64,000 nt of DNA from Streptomyces galbus (GTDB lineage Bacteria; Actinomycetota; Actinomycetes; Streptomycetales; Streptomycetaceae). Below, in pieces: positions 8,473-17,732 of this stretch (its first letter is position 1; each line of letters opens with the position of its first letter). Both the position numbers and the translations under genes were made by a program. The stretch is taken from NCBI RefSeq assembly GCF_005280195.1, contig NZ_SZPR01000012.1, positions 458,861 to 522,860 on the forward strand. Reading direction: 5' to 3'. The notes under the pieces were generated by a model. That model had not been told where the DNA came from. It did no database searches and worked only from the letters and a program-made list of their open reading frames with translations.

Positions 8473-10362
8473 GTGAAAGACACCGGCCTGTCCGATTCCA
8501 CGACTTCGGCACGCCGTTCCGCTGCGACGGACGAACAGCTCAGTGCCGAACTCAAGAACTGGACCGGTGCGTCACCCGCGCTGCACCCCGTCGGTGAACT
8601 CCTCGACCGGCACTGGGAGGCGGCCTTCGCCTACGCCCGGCTGTGCACCGACGGGGAACGCGCGGCCGGCATGCTCACCACGGCCGCCTTCACCCGCGTC
8701 TTCGGCGAGTCGATGCGCCAGAACGGCCCCACCGCCGCCTGGCGCCCCCACCTGCTGGTCACCGTGCGCCGCATCGCCGCCGAGTGGGACGGCGACGGCC
8801 GCCGCGAACTCCTCCACCCCGAGCTGCGCGCCGCTGGCGGCGACGGCGAGCGGCTGGCCGCGCGGCTCCTGCCGCCGCTGAACCGCCGCCTGCTCTCCCG
8901 CGCCTACCAGCGGCTGCCGCAGACGGCCCGCTGCCTGCTCTGGCACACCGAGGTCGAGGCGGAACCGACGTCCGCGCCCGCCGCCCTGCTCGGCCTCGAC
9001 GACGAGGGCGCCACGGTCGAGCTGCGCCGCTCCCGCGAGCGACTGCGCGAGGAGTGCCTCCAGCTGCACCGCGAACTCGCCGTCGACGAGGACTGCCACC
9101 GCTACCACCGGCTGCTCGACGTCACCTGCCGCCGCGGCGGCGCCGACGTGGACCCCGACCTGCGCGCCCACCTCCGGCACTGCCGCCACTGCGCGCACAC
9201 CGCCGACCAGTTGCGCCACTGCGCCGACGGGCTCGGCCTCGCCCTCGCCGAGGGCGTGCTCGGCTGGGGTGCCCGCGCCTACCTCACCTCGCGCCTCACC
9301 CTCCCCGAGCCGCCGCCCGACCACGCGACCCCGCACACCGCAGGCGCGCGGGACACGCCCCCGCCCGCGGGGGAGGCGTTCACGACCGGGGCCACCGCAG
9401 CCACCGGAGCCGGCAGGACCAGCGCAGCGGCCGGGACCAGCGCATCCACCGCGCCCCGCCCGCGGTCGGTGCGCAAGGCGGCCCGTCGCGCCCGCCGCAG
9501 GCATCTCGCCGTCGCCGCGCTCACCGTCAGCGGCCTGATCGCGCTGCCCCTGGTCGTGTGGTCCCTCCTCGGCACCGGCGACGGAGCGGGCCGCCGCCCC
9601 GGCCCGGCCACCTCCACCGGGCCGGGCGCCGGAACGTCCGGGCCCTCCTGGGTGAGCGCGGGTGAGTCCGGGGCGGCGGGCACCCTGCGCGGCCGGCTGC
9701 ACAACGTCGCCTCCGGGCTGTGTGTCGGGATCATCGGGGGGAAGGCGGTGAGCGGCGCGGAGACCGGCCTCGCCCCCTGCTCCTCGGCGGCCGGACAGCA
9801 GTGGGCCTACGAGCCCGACGGGCTGCTGCGCAACGGCGCCGCCCCCGCCCTCTGCCTCGACTCCCGCCTCGCCTACTCGGTACGGCTCACCCCGTGCGCG
9901 AGCACCGGCACCGCCGCCCGCGACCTGCGCCACGACTTCACCCTCCAGGGCACGCTGGTCCCGCGCTGGAACCAGGACCTGGCCCTGACCCCCGCCGCGA
10001 CCGACGGCTCCGGCACCCTCGTGGCGAAGAACCGCGCCGACAGCGCCGTCCAGCGCTGGGTGATCGACACCTCCGGGCCCGATCCGCACCTGCAGACCGT
10101 CAACTGGGGCGCCGACGGCGGCACCGGCCCCAGCTCGTCCCCGAGTCCGAGGCCGGCGCGGCCCGCGGCCCCCGCCCCGACCACCGCCCCGCCGGACCGC
10201 ACGCCCGCCCCGTCGGCGTCCGCCACGCCGACCTGCTCGTACGCCACCTGGTACGCCTGCTCGTGGGGCGACCGCGGCGGCGACGGCCGGCCAGGCGGCC
10301 CGGGCGGCTACGGCGGCTACGACGGTCACGGCCACGGAGGCACCGGGTACGGGCGCCGCTGA
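8473..10362 (+). CDS. Sigma-like/zinc-finger/TM/ricin-lectin fusion protein
   Basis: 629-aa multidomain membrane protein. Residues 40-115 resemble sigma region 2 (GELLDRHWEAAFAYARLCTD). Residues 138-202 resemble region 4 (YQRLPQTARCLLWHTEVEAE then an LLGLDDE HTH). A ZAS-like zinc site follows (His233, Cys237, Cys240), then a TM helix at about 345-367, and a beta-trefoil of the ricin type (404-545) with the QQW motif. A Pro/Gly-rich tail ends it. The GTG start has AGGAGG. The layout resembles ECF sigma groups with C-terminal sensor extensions, with the lectin outside the cell. A paralogue lies at 18591. Function is inferred only. Confidence 0.75.
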   Translation: MKDTGLSDSTTSARRSAATDEQLSAELKNWTGASPALHPVGELLDRHWEAAFAYARLCTDGERAAGMLTTAAFTRVFGESMRQNGPTAAWRPHLLVTVRRIAAEWDGDGRRELLHPELRAAGGDGERLAARLLPPLNRRLLSRAYQRLPQTARCLLWHTEVEAEPTSAPAALLGLDDEGATVELRRSRERLREECLQLHRELAVDEDCHRYHRLLDVTCRRGGADVDPDLRAHLRHCRHCAHTADQLRHCADGLGLALAEGVLGWGARAYLTSRLTLPEPPPDHATPHTAGARDTPPPAGEAFTTGATAATGAGRTSAAAGTSASTAPRPRSVRKAARRARRRHLAVAALTVSGLIALPLVVWSLLGTGDGAGRRPGPATSTGPGAGTSGPSWVSAGESGAAGTLRGRLHNVASGLCVGIIGGKAVSGAETGLAPCSSAAGQQWAYEPDGLLRNGAAPALCLDSRLAYSVRLTPCASTGTAARDLRHDFTLQGTLVPRWNQDLALTPAATDGSGTLVAKNRADSAVQRWVIDTSGPDPHLQTVNWGADGGTGPSSSPSPRPARPAAPAPTTAPPDRTPAPSASATPTCSYATWYACSWGDRGGDGRPGGPGGYGGYDGHGHGGTGYGRR

Positions 10363-10378
10363 CCCGCGCCCGGGTCAG
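10359..10378. terminator. Hairpin overlapping two convergent stops
   Basis: CTGACCCG-CGCC-CGGGTCAG, an 8-bp perfect stem that covers both the lectin protein stop and the end of the facing permease gene. Confidence 0.5.
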
Positions 10379-11691
10379 GTCCCCAGGAGCTGCAGCGACC
10401 CCCACAGCGCCAGGACCGCCACGCCCAGGGACGCGGGCACCGTGAGCAGGCCGAGCCGGGTGAACTCACCCACCTGCGCGTGGTCGGAGGCGTCCGCCTG
10501 GGCGTGCACCACGCGCCGCCAGAGGAGGGTCGCCAGCGACCCGGCGTACGTCAGGTTCGGGCCGATGTTCACGCCCAGCAGCACGGCCAGCACCACACCG
10601 GGCCCGGCCGGGGCCGTCAGGGGCACCAGGACCAGGACGGCCGGCAGGTTGTTGATCAGGTTCGCCAGCAGGGCGGCCAGGGCGGCCACCGCGAACAGGG
10701 TGAGCAGCCCCGAGCCCTCCGGCAGGAGGTGCCGCAGGGCGTCGGCGAGACCGTTGTCCACGACCGCCCGGACCACGACGCCGAGCGCCAGCACGAACGC
10801 CAGGAACCCCGGTGCCGCGGCCCGCACGACCTCGACGGGCCCCGCCTGCCGCCGCACCATGGCCCGCACGGCGAGGACGAGCGCCCCGGCGAACGCCGCC
10901 CAGGCCGGCTCCACCCCGGCGGCCGACGCCACCACGAACCCCGCGAGCGTGCAGGCCACCGTGATCAGGGCGAACAGCGGCACCTGCGGCGCCGGGCCGG
11001 TGTCCGGCTCCGGCTCGGCCGCCGGCAGGTCGGCGGCGAAGAAGCGGCGGAAGACCAGGTACTCGGCGCCCACGGCGACCACCCAGGGCAGCGTCATCAG
11101 CGCCGCGAACCGGGTGAAGCTGAGCCCGCTCGCCGTGAACGCCAGCAGGTTGGTGAGGTTGGACACCGGCAGCAGCAGCGAGGCCGTGTTCGACAGGTGG
11201 GCGCACGCGTACAAGTGGGGCTTGGCCCGCACGCCCATGCGGGCCGCGGTGGCGAGGACGACCGGGGTGAGCAGGACCACCGTGGCGTCCAGGCTGAGCA
11301 CCGCCGTGATCACCGAGGCCAGTACGAACACCGACGTCAGCAGCCGCCGGGGGCGCCCCGCCGCCCGCCGGGCCATCCACGCCCCGCACGCCGTGAAGAG
11401 TCCCTCGACCGCGCAGAAGTGGGCGAGCACCAGGACGGCGGCCAGGAAGCCGATCACCGGCCCCAGCCGCTCGGCCTCGGCGAGCGCGTGCTGCGGGGAG
11501 ATCACGCCGGCGGCGAGCGCCACGGCGGCGGCCGGCACGGCGACCAGTGCCTCCGGGCGGCCCTGGGGGCGCAGGACGGCCCACACCAGGGAAGCGACGA
11601 GCAGGACGACGGACAGGGCTTCGGCGAGCGGGGCGTTCAGGGCGGATCCTCGGGAGCGCGTTCGGTCGGACAGTCGGACAAGGGAACACAT
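10375..11691 (-). CDS. ArsB/SLC13-type permease
   Basis: About 438-aa integral membrane permease with roughly 11-12 hydrophobic segments, in the ion-transporter superfamily of ArsB arsenite pumps and SLC13 carriers. Characteristic stretches are LSLDATVVLLTPVV, HLSNTASLLLPVSNLTNLL and LINNLPAVLVLVPL, which correspond to the ArsB asparagine/proline loops. No arsR, arsC or arsA is nearby, so arsenite is not certain as substrate. The ATG at 11691 was chosen, but its ribosome site is poor. A CTG at 11640 sits 7 nt from AGGA and gives a cleaner N-terminus (LNAPLAEALSVVLL). Confidence 0.75.
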   Translation of the reverse strand: MCSLVRLSDRTRSRGSALNAPLAEALSVVLLVASLVWAVLRPQGRPEALVAVPAAAVALAAGVISPQHALAEAERLGPVIGFLAAVLVLAHFCAVEGLFTACGAWMARRAAGRPRRLLTSVFVLASVITAVLSLDATVVLLTPVVLATAARMGVRAKPHLYACAHLSNTASLLLPVSNLTNLLAFTASGLSFTRFAALMTLPWVVAVGAEYLVFRRFFAADLPAAEPEPDTGPAPQVPLFALITVACTLAGFVVASAAGVEPAWAAFAGALVLAVRAMVRRQAGPVEVVRAAAPGFLAFVLALGVVVRAVVDNGLADALRHLLPEGSGLLTLFAVAALAALLANLINNLPAVLVLVPLTAPAGPGVVLAVLLGVNIGPNLTYAGSLATLLWRRVVHAQADASDHAQVGEFTRLGLLTVPASLGVAVLALWGSLQLLGT

Positions 11692-11714
11692 CAAAACAGG
11701 CCACGGTAAGAAAC

Positions 11715-11764
11715 GCTCCATCGCGGAATCGCTCGGTCCGCTCCATCGCGGAACCGCCCGGTCC
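11715..11764. repeat. 25-bp tandem duplication upstream of the permease
   Basis: Two adjacent 25-bp copies (11715-11739 and 11740-11764) begin GCTCCATCGCGGAA and differ at two positions. They lie just upstream of the permease start, where the promoter should be. Confidence 0.7.
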
Positions 11765-11794
11765 GGCGAGGCAGGAACGGCCCGCCGGGGTCCG

Positions 11795-12436
11795 TCAGGG
11801 ACCGGTCCCCGCCGCGAGCGCCGTCAGCCGCACGGCGGAGGCGTTGCCCGACACCGGTACCGGGCCGCCCGTCCACCGCACCCTGAGCGGGTCGTGCTCG
11901 TCCGGCGGGGTCACCAGCAGCGTCACCGGGGTCGCCGCCCGCGCGCCGCTCACCTCCGGGCTGGAGAAGCTCAGTCCGGCCCACGCACTGCGGCCGGGGG
12001 CCAGCGTGATCCGCACCGGCGGGGTGGCGGAGCTGCGCTCGGGGTCGGCGCCGAGCTGCCGGCCGGACGCGTCGAGGAAGGCGGCGCCGGGATGGCCGTA
12101 CACCGTGCAGGTGCGGGTGGAGGTGTTGGTGAGCACGACCGGGAAGTTCTCCTGACCGGCCCCCGGGTCGTCGCGGCCGACGAAGGCGCGCAGTTCGGAG
12201 CTGTGGCAGCGGCCGCCGGCCGCGGTCGACGCCCCGCGCCCCGGAGCGGTCGCGGTCGCGGCCGTGGGGGTCCCGGGGGCGGGGGCGGACGCCGAGGTCC
12301 GGGGCGCCGCGGAGGTGGTCCCGCCCGCGGGGGAGGCCGACGAGGCACCGGAGCCGTGGCCGCCGGCGCAGCCGCCGACCAGGCCCAGTACCGCCAGAGC
12401 GCCTACGAGCAGTCGGCCGGGGCGACCGTGCACCAT
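11795..12436 (-). CDS. DUF4232 lipoprotein
   Basis: 213-aa predicted lipoprotein. The signal peptide ends in the lipobox LVGGC (Cys about residue 26), followed by a Ser/Thr/Pro/Ala-rich linker and a C-terminal beta-sandwich of the DUF4232 type (residues 80-213). Conserved pieces are CHSSELRAF, VVLTNTSTRTCTVYGHPG and WAGLSFSS. ATG 12436 has an upstream GGAAAGG. DUF4232 domains are common in Streptomyces cell-surface proteins; their ligand is unknown. It lies 67 bp behind the SpoIIE phosphatase gene on the same strand, so co-transcription is possible. Confidence 0.85.
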   Translation of the reverse strand: MVHGRPGRLLVGALAVLGLVGGCAGGHGSGASSASPAGGTTSAAPRTSASAPAPGTPTAATATAPGRGASTAAGGRCHSSELRAFVGRDDPGAGQENFPVVLTNTSTRTCTVYGHPGAAFLDASGRQLGADPERSSATPPVRITLAPGRSAWAGLSFSSPEVSGARAATPVTLLVTPPDEHDPLRVRWTGGPVPVSGNASAVRLTALAAGTGP

Positions 12437-12503
12437 GTCCGTCCACCTTTCCCGGTGGTTCGAAGCGGTCCCTGGCACCGCGTGTTCCCGTGCGCCGGGC
12501 GGC

Positions 12504-14870
12504 TCACTCCTCCTCGACCAGGCCGAGCTCCGCCCAGATCGTCTTGCCGTCGGCGGTGTGCCGGCTGCCCCACCGCTGGGTGAGCTGCGCGACCAGCAGC
12601 AGCCCCCGGCCGCCCTCGTCCCAGGTCTTGGCGCGGCGCAGGTGCGGCGCGGTGTGGCTGGTGTCGGACACCTCGCAGATCAGCGTGGCGGTGTCGTGGA
12701 TGAGCCGCAGCCGGATCGGGTGGGAGCCGTACCGGATGGCGTTGGTGACCAGTTCGCTGACCACCAGCTCGGCGGTGAACGACACCGCGCTCAGCTCCCA
12801 GGTGTCGAGCTGGGCGAGGACTTGCTTGCGGATCGGCGCGACCAGCGCCGGGTCGGCCGGGATGTCCCAGGTGGCGACCTGCGAGGCGGGCAGGCCGCGG
12901 GTGCGGGCCAGCAGCAGGGCCACGTCGTCGGCGGCACCGCCGGCCGGCAGCAGCCCGCGCAGGATGCGGTCGCAGGTCTCGTCCAGGGAGCCGGACGGCG
13001 CGGCCAGCGCCGCGCACAGGTCGTCGCGGGCCGCGTCCACGTCGCGCAGCCGGGACTCGATCAGCCCGTCGGTGTAGAAGGCGAGCACGCTGCCCTCGGA
13101 CAGGTACAGCTCGGCCGACTCGAAGGGCAGCCCGCCCAGCCCCAGCGGCGGACCGGCCGGCAGCTCGACGGTCCGGGGCGCACCGCCGGGCGGCAGCATC
13201 AGGGGCGCGGGATGACCGGCCCGGGCCAGCGTGCAGCGGCGTGAGACGGGGTCGTACACCGCGTACAGGCAGGTCGCCCCGACCTCGCCGGGGCTGCCCT
13301 CGCCACCCGCCTCCTCCGACAGCCGCACCACCAGGTCGTCGAGGTGGGTGAGCAGTTCGTCGGGCGCCAGGTCGATGTCGGCGAGGGTGCGCACCGCGGT
13401 GCGCAGCCGGCCCATCGTGGCCGACGCCTGGATGCCGTGCCCGACGACGTCGCCCACGACCATCGCCACCCGCATCCCGGACAGTGGGATCACGTCGAAC
13501 CAGTCGCCGCCGACCCCGGCCCGCGCGGCCGGCAGGTAGCGGGAGGCGGCGTCCACGCCGGCGGTGCGCGGCAGCGAACGGGGGAGCAGGCTGCGCTGGA
13601 GGGCGAGGGCGGTCTCGCGCTCGCGGGAGAAGCGGCGCGCGTTGTCGACGCACACGGCGGCCCGCGCGGTGACCTCCTCGGCGAGCAGCACGTCGTCCGG
13701 GCTGAACGGGTCCGGCCGCCGGAACCGCCGCAGCACGGCCACCCCGAGGGTCACACCGCGGGCCCGCAGCGGCACCGCCATGCTGGAGTGGATGCCCAGC
13801 GCGCGCATCCGGTCCCGGCGCTCGGTGTCCACGGCCAGCCACTGCTCCATGTCGGGGTGGGGCAGCGTCACGGCGACGGTGCGGCCGCTGGTCAGCGAGT
13901 CGGCCTGCGGCGATCCCGACGGGTACGTCAGCACCTGGCCGGGCTCGGCGAGGGCCTCGGGCACGCCCGGGTTCACCGACTGGTGCGCGGCCCGGCGCAG
14001 GCTCAGCGGGGCGGTGAGCGGGGCGGGCGGTTCGCCGCCGCGCGGGTCCAGCAGGTCGACGCTGACGAAGTCGGCGAGGGCGGGCACGCACACGTCGGCC
14101 AGCTCCTGCGCGGTGCGGGTCACGTCGAGGGTGGTGCCGATGCGCACGCTCGCCTCGTTGACCAGTTGCAGCCGCTCGCGGGCCCGGTGGTGCTCGGTGA
14201 AGTCGTGCGCGGCCATGGTCACGCCCCGCACCCGCCCCGCGTCGTCGGTGACGGGCGCCAGCCGGGCCAGCCAGGCGTACGCGCCGTCCTCGCCGTCGGT
14301 GCGCAGGTGGGTCCGCACGTCCTCGGCGCGGCCGGTGGTCAGGACGCGCAGCATGTCCCGTTCCAGCGCCTCGCTCTGCGGTCTCCCGCCGATCTCGGAC
14401 GGCCGCAGCCCCCGGATGTGCTCGGCGGGCAGCCCGAGGAGTTCGGCCATGGCGTCGTTGAGGTGGCTCAGCCGCAGCCGGTCGTCGTACACGGCGACCG
14501 CGCAGGGCGACTGGAGGGGACCCTGCACGGCGAGGAGCGCGTCGGCGGGGGAGGGCGGCGCGGGCAGCGGGGCGACCACCAGCCAGTGGCCGGGACCGCC
14601 GTCGTCGGGCCGCCGGTGGTGGGCGAGCAGCCACACGGTGACCGGGTGGCCCTCCCGGTGGCGCAAAGTGAGTGTTCCGGACCAGCGGGGGCCGGTGGGG
14701 ACGCGCGGTGCCCCGTCGGCGAGCAGGTGGGCGGCGGGGGTGCCGACCACGTCGTGCGGCTCCCAGCCGAGCAGCGTGCGGGCGCCCGGGCCCCAGTCCG
14801 CGAGGGTGCCGTCGTCGCCGACGACGGCCCGCGCCGTCGCGGCTTCGTCGAACGGATAGACCGGGCTCAT
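12504..14870 (-). CDS. PAS/GAF/SpoIIE phosphatase with HATPase domain
   Basis: 788-aa RsbU-type PP2C phosphatase. The order is two PAS-like domains (about residues 1-235), GAF (about 245-410), SpoIIE/PP2C (about 430-640; GGDWFDVIPLSG and VVGDVVGHGIQASATMG supply the metal-binding aspartates), then an anti-sigma-type histidine-kinase-like ATPase (about 660-785; ELVVSELVTNAIRYG and DEGGRGLLLVAQL). Such proteins control sigma-B-like factors by dephosphorylating anti-anti-sigma factors. ATG 14870 has GGAGTGGCGAGG. No sigma or STAS partner is adjacent. A relative lies at 34829. Confidence 0.92.
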   Translation of the reverse strand: MSPVYPFDEAATARAVVGDDGTLADWGPGARTLLGWEPHDVVGTPAAHLLADGAPRVPTGPRWSGTLTLRHREGHPVTVWLLAHHRRPDDGGPGHWLVVAPLPAPPSPADALLAVQGPLQSPCAVAVYDDRLRLSHLNDAMAELLGLPAEHIRGLRPSEIGGRPQSEALERDMLRVLTTGRAEDVRTHLRTDGEDGAYAWLARLAPVTDDAGRVRGVTMAAHDFTEHHRARERLQLVNEASVRIGTTLDVTRTAQELADVCVPALADFVSVDLLDPRGGEPPAPLTAPLSLRRAAHQSVNPGVPEALAEPGQVLTYPSGSPQADSLTSGRTVAVTLPHPDMEQWLAVDTERRDRMRALGIHSSMAVPLRARGVTLGVAVLRRFRRPDPFSPDDVLLAEEVTARAAVCVDNARRFSRERETALALQRSLLPRSLPRTAGVDAASRYLPAARAGVGGDWFDVIPLSGMRVAMVVGDVVGHGIQASATMGRLRTAVRTLADIDLAPDELLTHLDDLVVRLSEEAGGEGSPGEVGATCLYAVYDPVSRRCTLARAGHPAPLMLPPGGAPRTVELPAGPPLGLGGLPFESAELYLSEGSVLAFYTDGLIESRLRDVDAARDDLCAALAAPSGSLDETCDRILRGLLPAGGAADDVALLLARTRGLPASQVATWDIPADPALVAPIRKQVLAQLDTWELSAVSFTAELVVSELVTNAIRYGSHPIRLRLIHDTATLICEVSDTSHTAPHLRRAKTWDEGGRGLLLVAQLTQRWGSRHTADGKTIWAELGLVEEE

Positions 14871-15105
14871 CCTCGCCACTCCATCGCGGACACTCACAGT
14901 GAACAGGCGCGCACCTGGTCCCAGCGTAGTGCGTCCGGTCCCGGCGCGGACCGGAACCCCCGGGGCCGGGAACGCCCCGCCCCGGCCCCGGGTCAAGGGC
15001 GATTTCCGGCCGACCGGACGCTGCGCGACGCGGACGCAAATCCATCGTGTCCTGACCGTTGACGGGGTGTCATGAGCGCAGCAAGCATGTCTCGCGTCCG
15101 AATTT

Positions 15106-15119
15106 TGGGAGCGCTCCCA
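15106..15119. promoter_or_regulatory. CebR box (cellulose-utilisation operator)
   Basis: TGGGAGCGCTCCCA, the perfect 14-bp palindrome known as the binding site of the cellobiose-responsive LacI-family repressor CebR in Streptomyces. It lies 39 bp upstream of the GTG of the GH9 cellulase, exactly where control of a cellulase gene is expected. Confidence 0.9.
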
Positions 15120-15157
15120 CGCACCTGGCGCACCCGCACGTCCCGAGGAGCCCAGAC

Positions 15158-17398
15158 GTGAAACGACGCACAACCGCCTTGCTCACCCTCACCGCCCTGC
15201 TGGGCACGGCGCTCACCGCGCTGCCCCTGCAGCAGGCCGGTGCCGAGGAGGCCGAGCAGGTCAGGAACGGCACCTTCGACACCACCAGCGACCCGTGGTG
15301 GACGAGCAACGTCACCGCGGGCCTGAGCGACGGCCGGCTGTGCGCGGACGTGCCCGGCGGCACCGCCAACCGCTGGGACTCCGCGATCGGCCAGAACGAC
15401 ATCACGCTGGTCAAGGGGGAGACGTACCGGTTCTCCTTCCACGCCTCCGCAGTTCCCGAGGGACACGTCGTGCGGGCGATCGTGGGCCTGGCCGTGTCGC
15501 CGTACGACACCTGGCAGGAGGCGAGCCCGGTGCTCACCGAGGCCGACGGCTCGTATTCCTACACCTTCACCGCACCCGTCGACACCACCCAGGGGCAGGT
15601 CGCCTTCCAGGTCGGCGGCAGCACCGACGCCTGGCGGTTCTGCGTGGACGACGTGTCGCTGCTCGGCGGGGTGCCCCCGGAGGTCTACGAGCCGGACACC
15701 GGGCCCCGGGTGCGCGTCAACCAGGTCGCCTACCTGCCCGCCGGACCGAAGAACGCCACCCTCGTCACCGACGCCACCGCCCGGTTGCCCTGGCAGCTCA
15801 GGGACGCCAAGGGCGCGACGGTCGCCCGGGGCCTCACCGTGCCGCGCGGGGTCGACGCCTCCTCCGGGCAGAACGTCCACTCGATCGACTTCGGCACCTA
15901 CCGTGGGCACGGCACCGGCTACACCCTGGTCGCCGACGGCGAGACCAGCCACCCGTTCGACATCGACGCGGCGGCCTACCGCCGGCTGCGGCTGGACTCC
16001 GTGAAGTACTACTACACGCAGCGCAGCGGCATCGCGATCCGTGACGACCTGCGGCCCGGCTACGGCCGCGCGGCCGGCCACCTGGACGTCGCCCCCAACC
16101 AGGGTGACGGGAAGGTCCCCTGCCAGCCGGGCGTGTGCGACTACACCCTCGACGTCACCGGCGGCTGGTACGACGCCGGCGACCACGGCAAGTACGTCGT
16201 CAACGGCGGCATCGCCACCTGGGAACTGCTGAGCACCTACGAGCGGTCGCTGCTGGCCCGCACCGGGCACCCGGCCGCCCTCGGCGACGGCACCCTCGCG
16301 CTGCCCGAGAGCGGCAACAAGGTGCCGGACGTCCTCGACGAGGCCCGCTGGGAGCTGGAGTTCCTGCTGAAGATGCAGGTGCCCGCCGGGCAGCCGCTGG
16401 CCGGCATGGTCCACCACAAGGTCCACGACGAGCAGTGGACCGGTCTGCCCCTGCTGCCGAGCCAGGACCCGCAGAAGCGGGAGCTGCACCCGCCGACCAC
16501 CGCGGCGACCCTCAACCTGGCCGCGACGGCCGCCCAGGCCGCCCGGCTGTACCGGCCCTACGACAAGGCGTTCGCCGCGCGGGCGCTGACGGCCGCCCGC
16601 ACGGCCTGGCAGGCCGCCCTCGCCCACCCCGACCTCTACGCCGACCCGAACGACGGCACCGGCGGCGGCGCCTACAACGACGACGACGTCACCGACGAGT
16701 TCTACTGGGCCGCGGCCGAGCTCTACCTGACCACGGGGGAGCGGCAGTTCGCCGACCACGTCCTCGCCTCCCCGCTGCACACCGCCGACATCTTCGGCCC
16801 GACCGGCTTCGACTGGGGCCACACGGCCGCCGCCGGCCGCCTCGACCTGGCCCTCGTGCCCAACAGGCTGCCCGGCCGCGACCAGGTGCGCCGCTCGGTG
16901 GTCAAGGGCGCCGACGCCTACCTCGCCACCCTGACCGCCCACCCGTACGGGATGCCGTACGCACCCGCGGGCAACCGCTACGACTGGGGCTCCAGCCACC
17001 AGGTCCTCAACAACGCCGTGGTCATCGCCGGCGCCTACGACCTCACCGGCGCCCGCAAGTACCGCGACGGGGCACTGGAGGGCATGGACTACATCCTCGG
17101 CCGCAACGCCCTGAACATCTCCTACGTCACCGGCTACGGCGAGGTCAGCTCCCACAACCAGCACAGCCGCTGGTACGCCCACGAGCTCGACCCGAGCCTG
17201 CCCAACCCGCCGTCCGGCACCCTCGCCGGCGGGCCCAACTCCAGCATCCAGGACCCCTATGCCCAGTCGAAACTGACGGGCTGCGTCGGCCAGTTCTGCT
17301 ACATCGACGACATCCAGTCCTGGTCCACCAACGAGACCGCGATCAACTGGAACGCGGCCCTCGCCCGCATGGCCTCCTTCGCGGCCGACCAGGGCTGA
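15158..17398 (+). CDS. Secreted GH9 endoglucanase with CBM4/9-type domain
   Basis: 746-aa cellulase. The signal peptide ends near residue 30 (PLQQAGAEE). A CBM4/9-like jelly roll follows (about 31-170; VRNGTFDTTSDPWW), then an Ig-like CelD_N domain (about 185-270; VRVNQVAYLPAGPKNATLV), then the (alpha/alpha)6 GH9 catalytic domain (about 275-740). Catalytic-region motifs are WYDAGDHGKYV, RYDWGSSHQVLNNAVVIAG and the C-terminal STNETAINWNAAL carrying the acid Glu. The GTG start has GAGGAG. It cleaves beta-1,4-glucan outside the cell. A CebR box upstream predicts induction by cello-oligosaccharides. Confidence 0.95.
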   Translation: MKRRTTALLTLTALLGTALTALPLQQAGAEEAEQVRNGTFDTTSDPWWTSNVTAGLSDGRLCADVPGGTANRWDSAIGQNDITLVKGETYRFSFHASAVPEGHVVRAIVGLAVSPYDTWQEASPVLTEADGSYSYTFTAPVDTTQGQVAFQVGGSTDAWRFCVDDVSLLGGVPPEVYEPDTGPRVRVNQVAYLPAGPKNATLVTDATARLPWQLRDAKGATVARGLTVPRGVDASSGQNVHSIDFGTYRGHGTGYTLVADGETSHPFDIDAAAYRRLRLDSVKYYYTQRSGIAIRDDLRPGYGRAAGHLDVAPNQGDGKVPCQPGVCDYTLDVTGGWYDAGDHGKYVVNGGIATWELLSTYERSLLARTGHPAALGDGTLALPESGNKVPDVLDEARWELEFLLKMQVPAGQPLAGMVHHKVHDEQWTGLPLLPSQDPQKRELHPPTTAATLNLAATAAQAARLYRPYDKAFAARALTAARTAWQAALAHPDLYADPNDGTGGGAYNDDDVTDEFYWAAAELYLTTGERQFADHVLASPLHTADIFGPTGFDWGHTAAAGRLDLALVPNRLPGRDQVRRSVVKGADAYLATLTAHPYGMPYAPAGNRYDWGSSHQVLNNAVVIAGAYDLTGARKYRDGALEGMDYILGRNALNISYVTGYGEVSSHNQHSRWYAHELDPSLPNPPSGTLAGGPNSSIQDPYAQSKLTGCVGQFCYIDDIQSWSTNETAINWNAALARMASFAADQG

Positions 17399-17413
17399 CC
17401 CGGCACCACCCCG

Positions 17414-17474
17414 GGTACCGCTCGGGTACGCCTCTGACCTGGCGCTATTTACGGGTCAGTACCCGAGCGGTACC
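17414..17474. promoter_or_regulatory. Long inverted repeat at the toxin-antitoxin promoter
   Basis: A 16-bp perfect inverted repeat: GGTACCGCTCGGGTAC at 17414-17429 and its complement at 17459-17474. Each arm contains the palindrome GGTACC, and CTGACC/GGTCAG is nested inside. The right arm ends at the antitoxin start. It may serve as the autoregulatory operator of the RHH antitoxin, and as RNA it could also terminate the cellulase transcript. Confidence 0.7.
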
Positions 17475-17729
17475 GTGAAGGACATGCCAGCCCTCAATGT
17501 GGAATTCAGCGACCGCGAGCTGGAGGACCTGCGGCAGATCGCCAAGGAACGCGGTACGTCGATGAAGGCGCTCGTGCGCGAGGCGGCCGCCGCCGACATA
17601 GCGCGCCACCGGGCGCTGCAGGAGGGGGCGGAGGCGTTCCGGCGCTTCTTCGCCTCGCACGCCGACGAGTTCGCGGCGGCGTTCCCCGACGACGAGGCGC
17701 CCGTGCGGGGCGAGGGGCGGGTCGCCTGA
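17475..17729 (+). CDS. Ribbon-helix-helix antitoxin
   Basis: 84-aa small DNA-binding antitoxin. The N-terminal beta strand (PALNVEFSDRELEDLRQIAK) and helix-turn-helix (GTSMKALVREAAAADIARHR) are Arc/MetJ-like; the acidic, flexible C-terminus should wrap the toxin. The GTG at 17475 is used here, but an ATG at 17484 is equally possible; neither has a well-spaced ribosome site, so leaderless translation is conceivable. The Fic-family toxin gene follows after 3 bp. A 16-bp inverted repeat overlaps the start, which suits autoregulation. Confidence 0.8.
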   Translation: MKDMPALNVEFSDRELEDLRQIAKERGTSMKALVREAAAADIARHRALQEGAEAFRRFFASHADEFAAAFPDDEAPVRGEGRVA

Positions 17730-17732
17730 CCG

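Noticed and set aside
14879..14890. CTCCATCGCGGA near the phosphatase start, also found twice at the permease promoter
   Set aside because: Considered as a shared promoter element. The copy here supplies the phosphatase ribosome site, and 12 bp of GC-rich sequence recurring three times is weak evidence.
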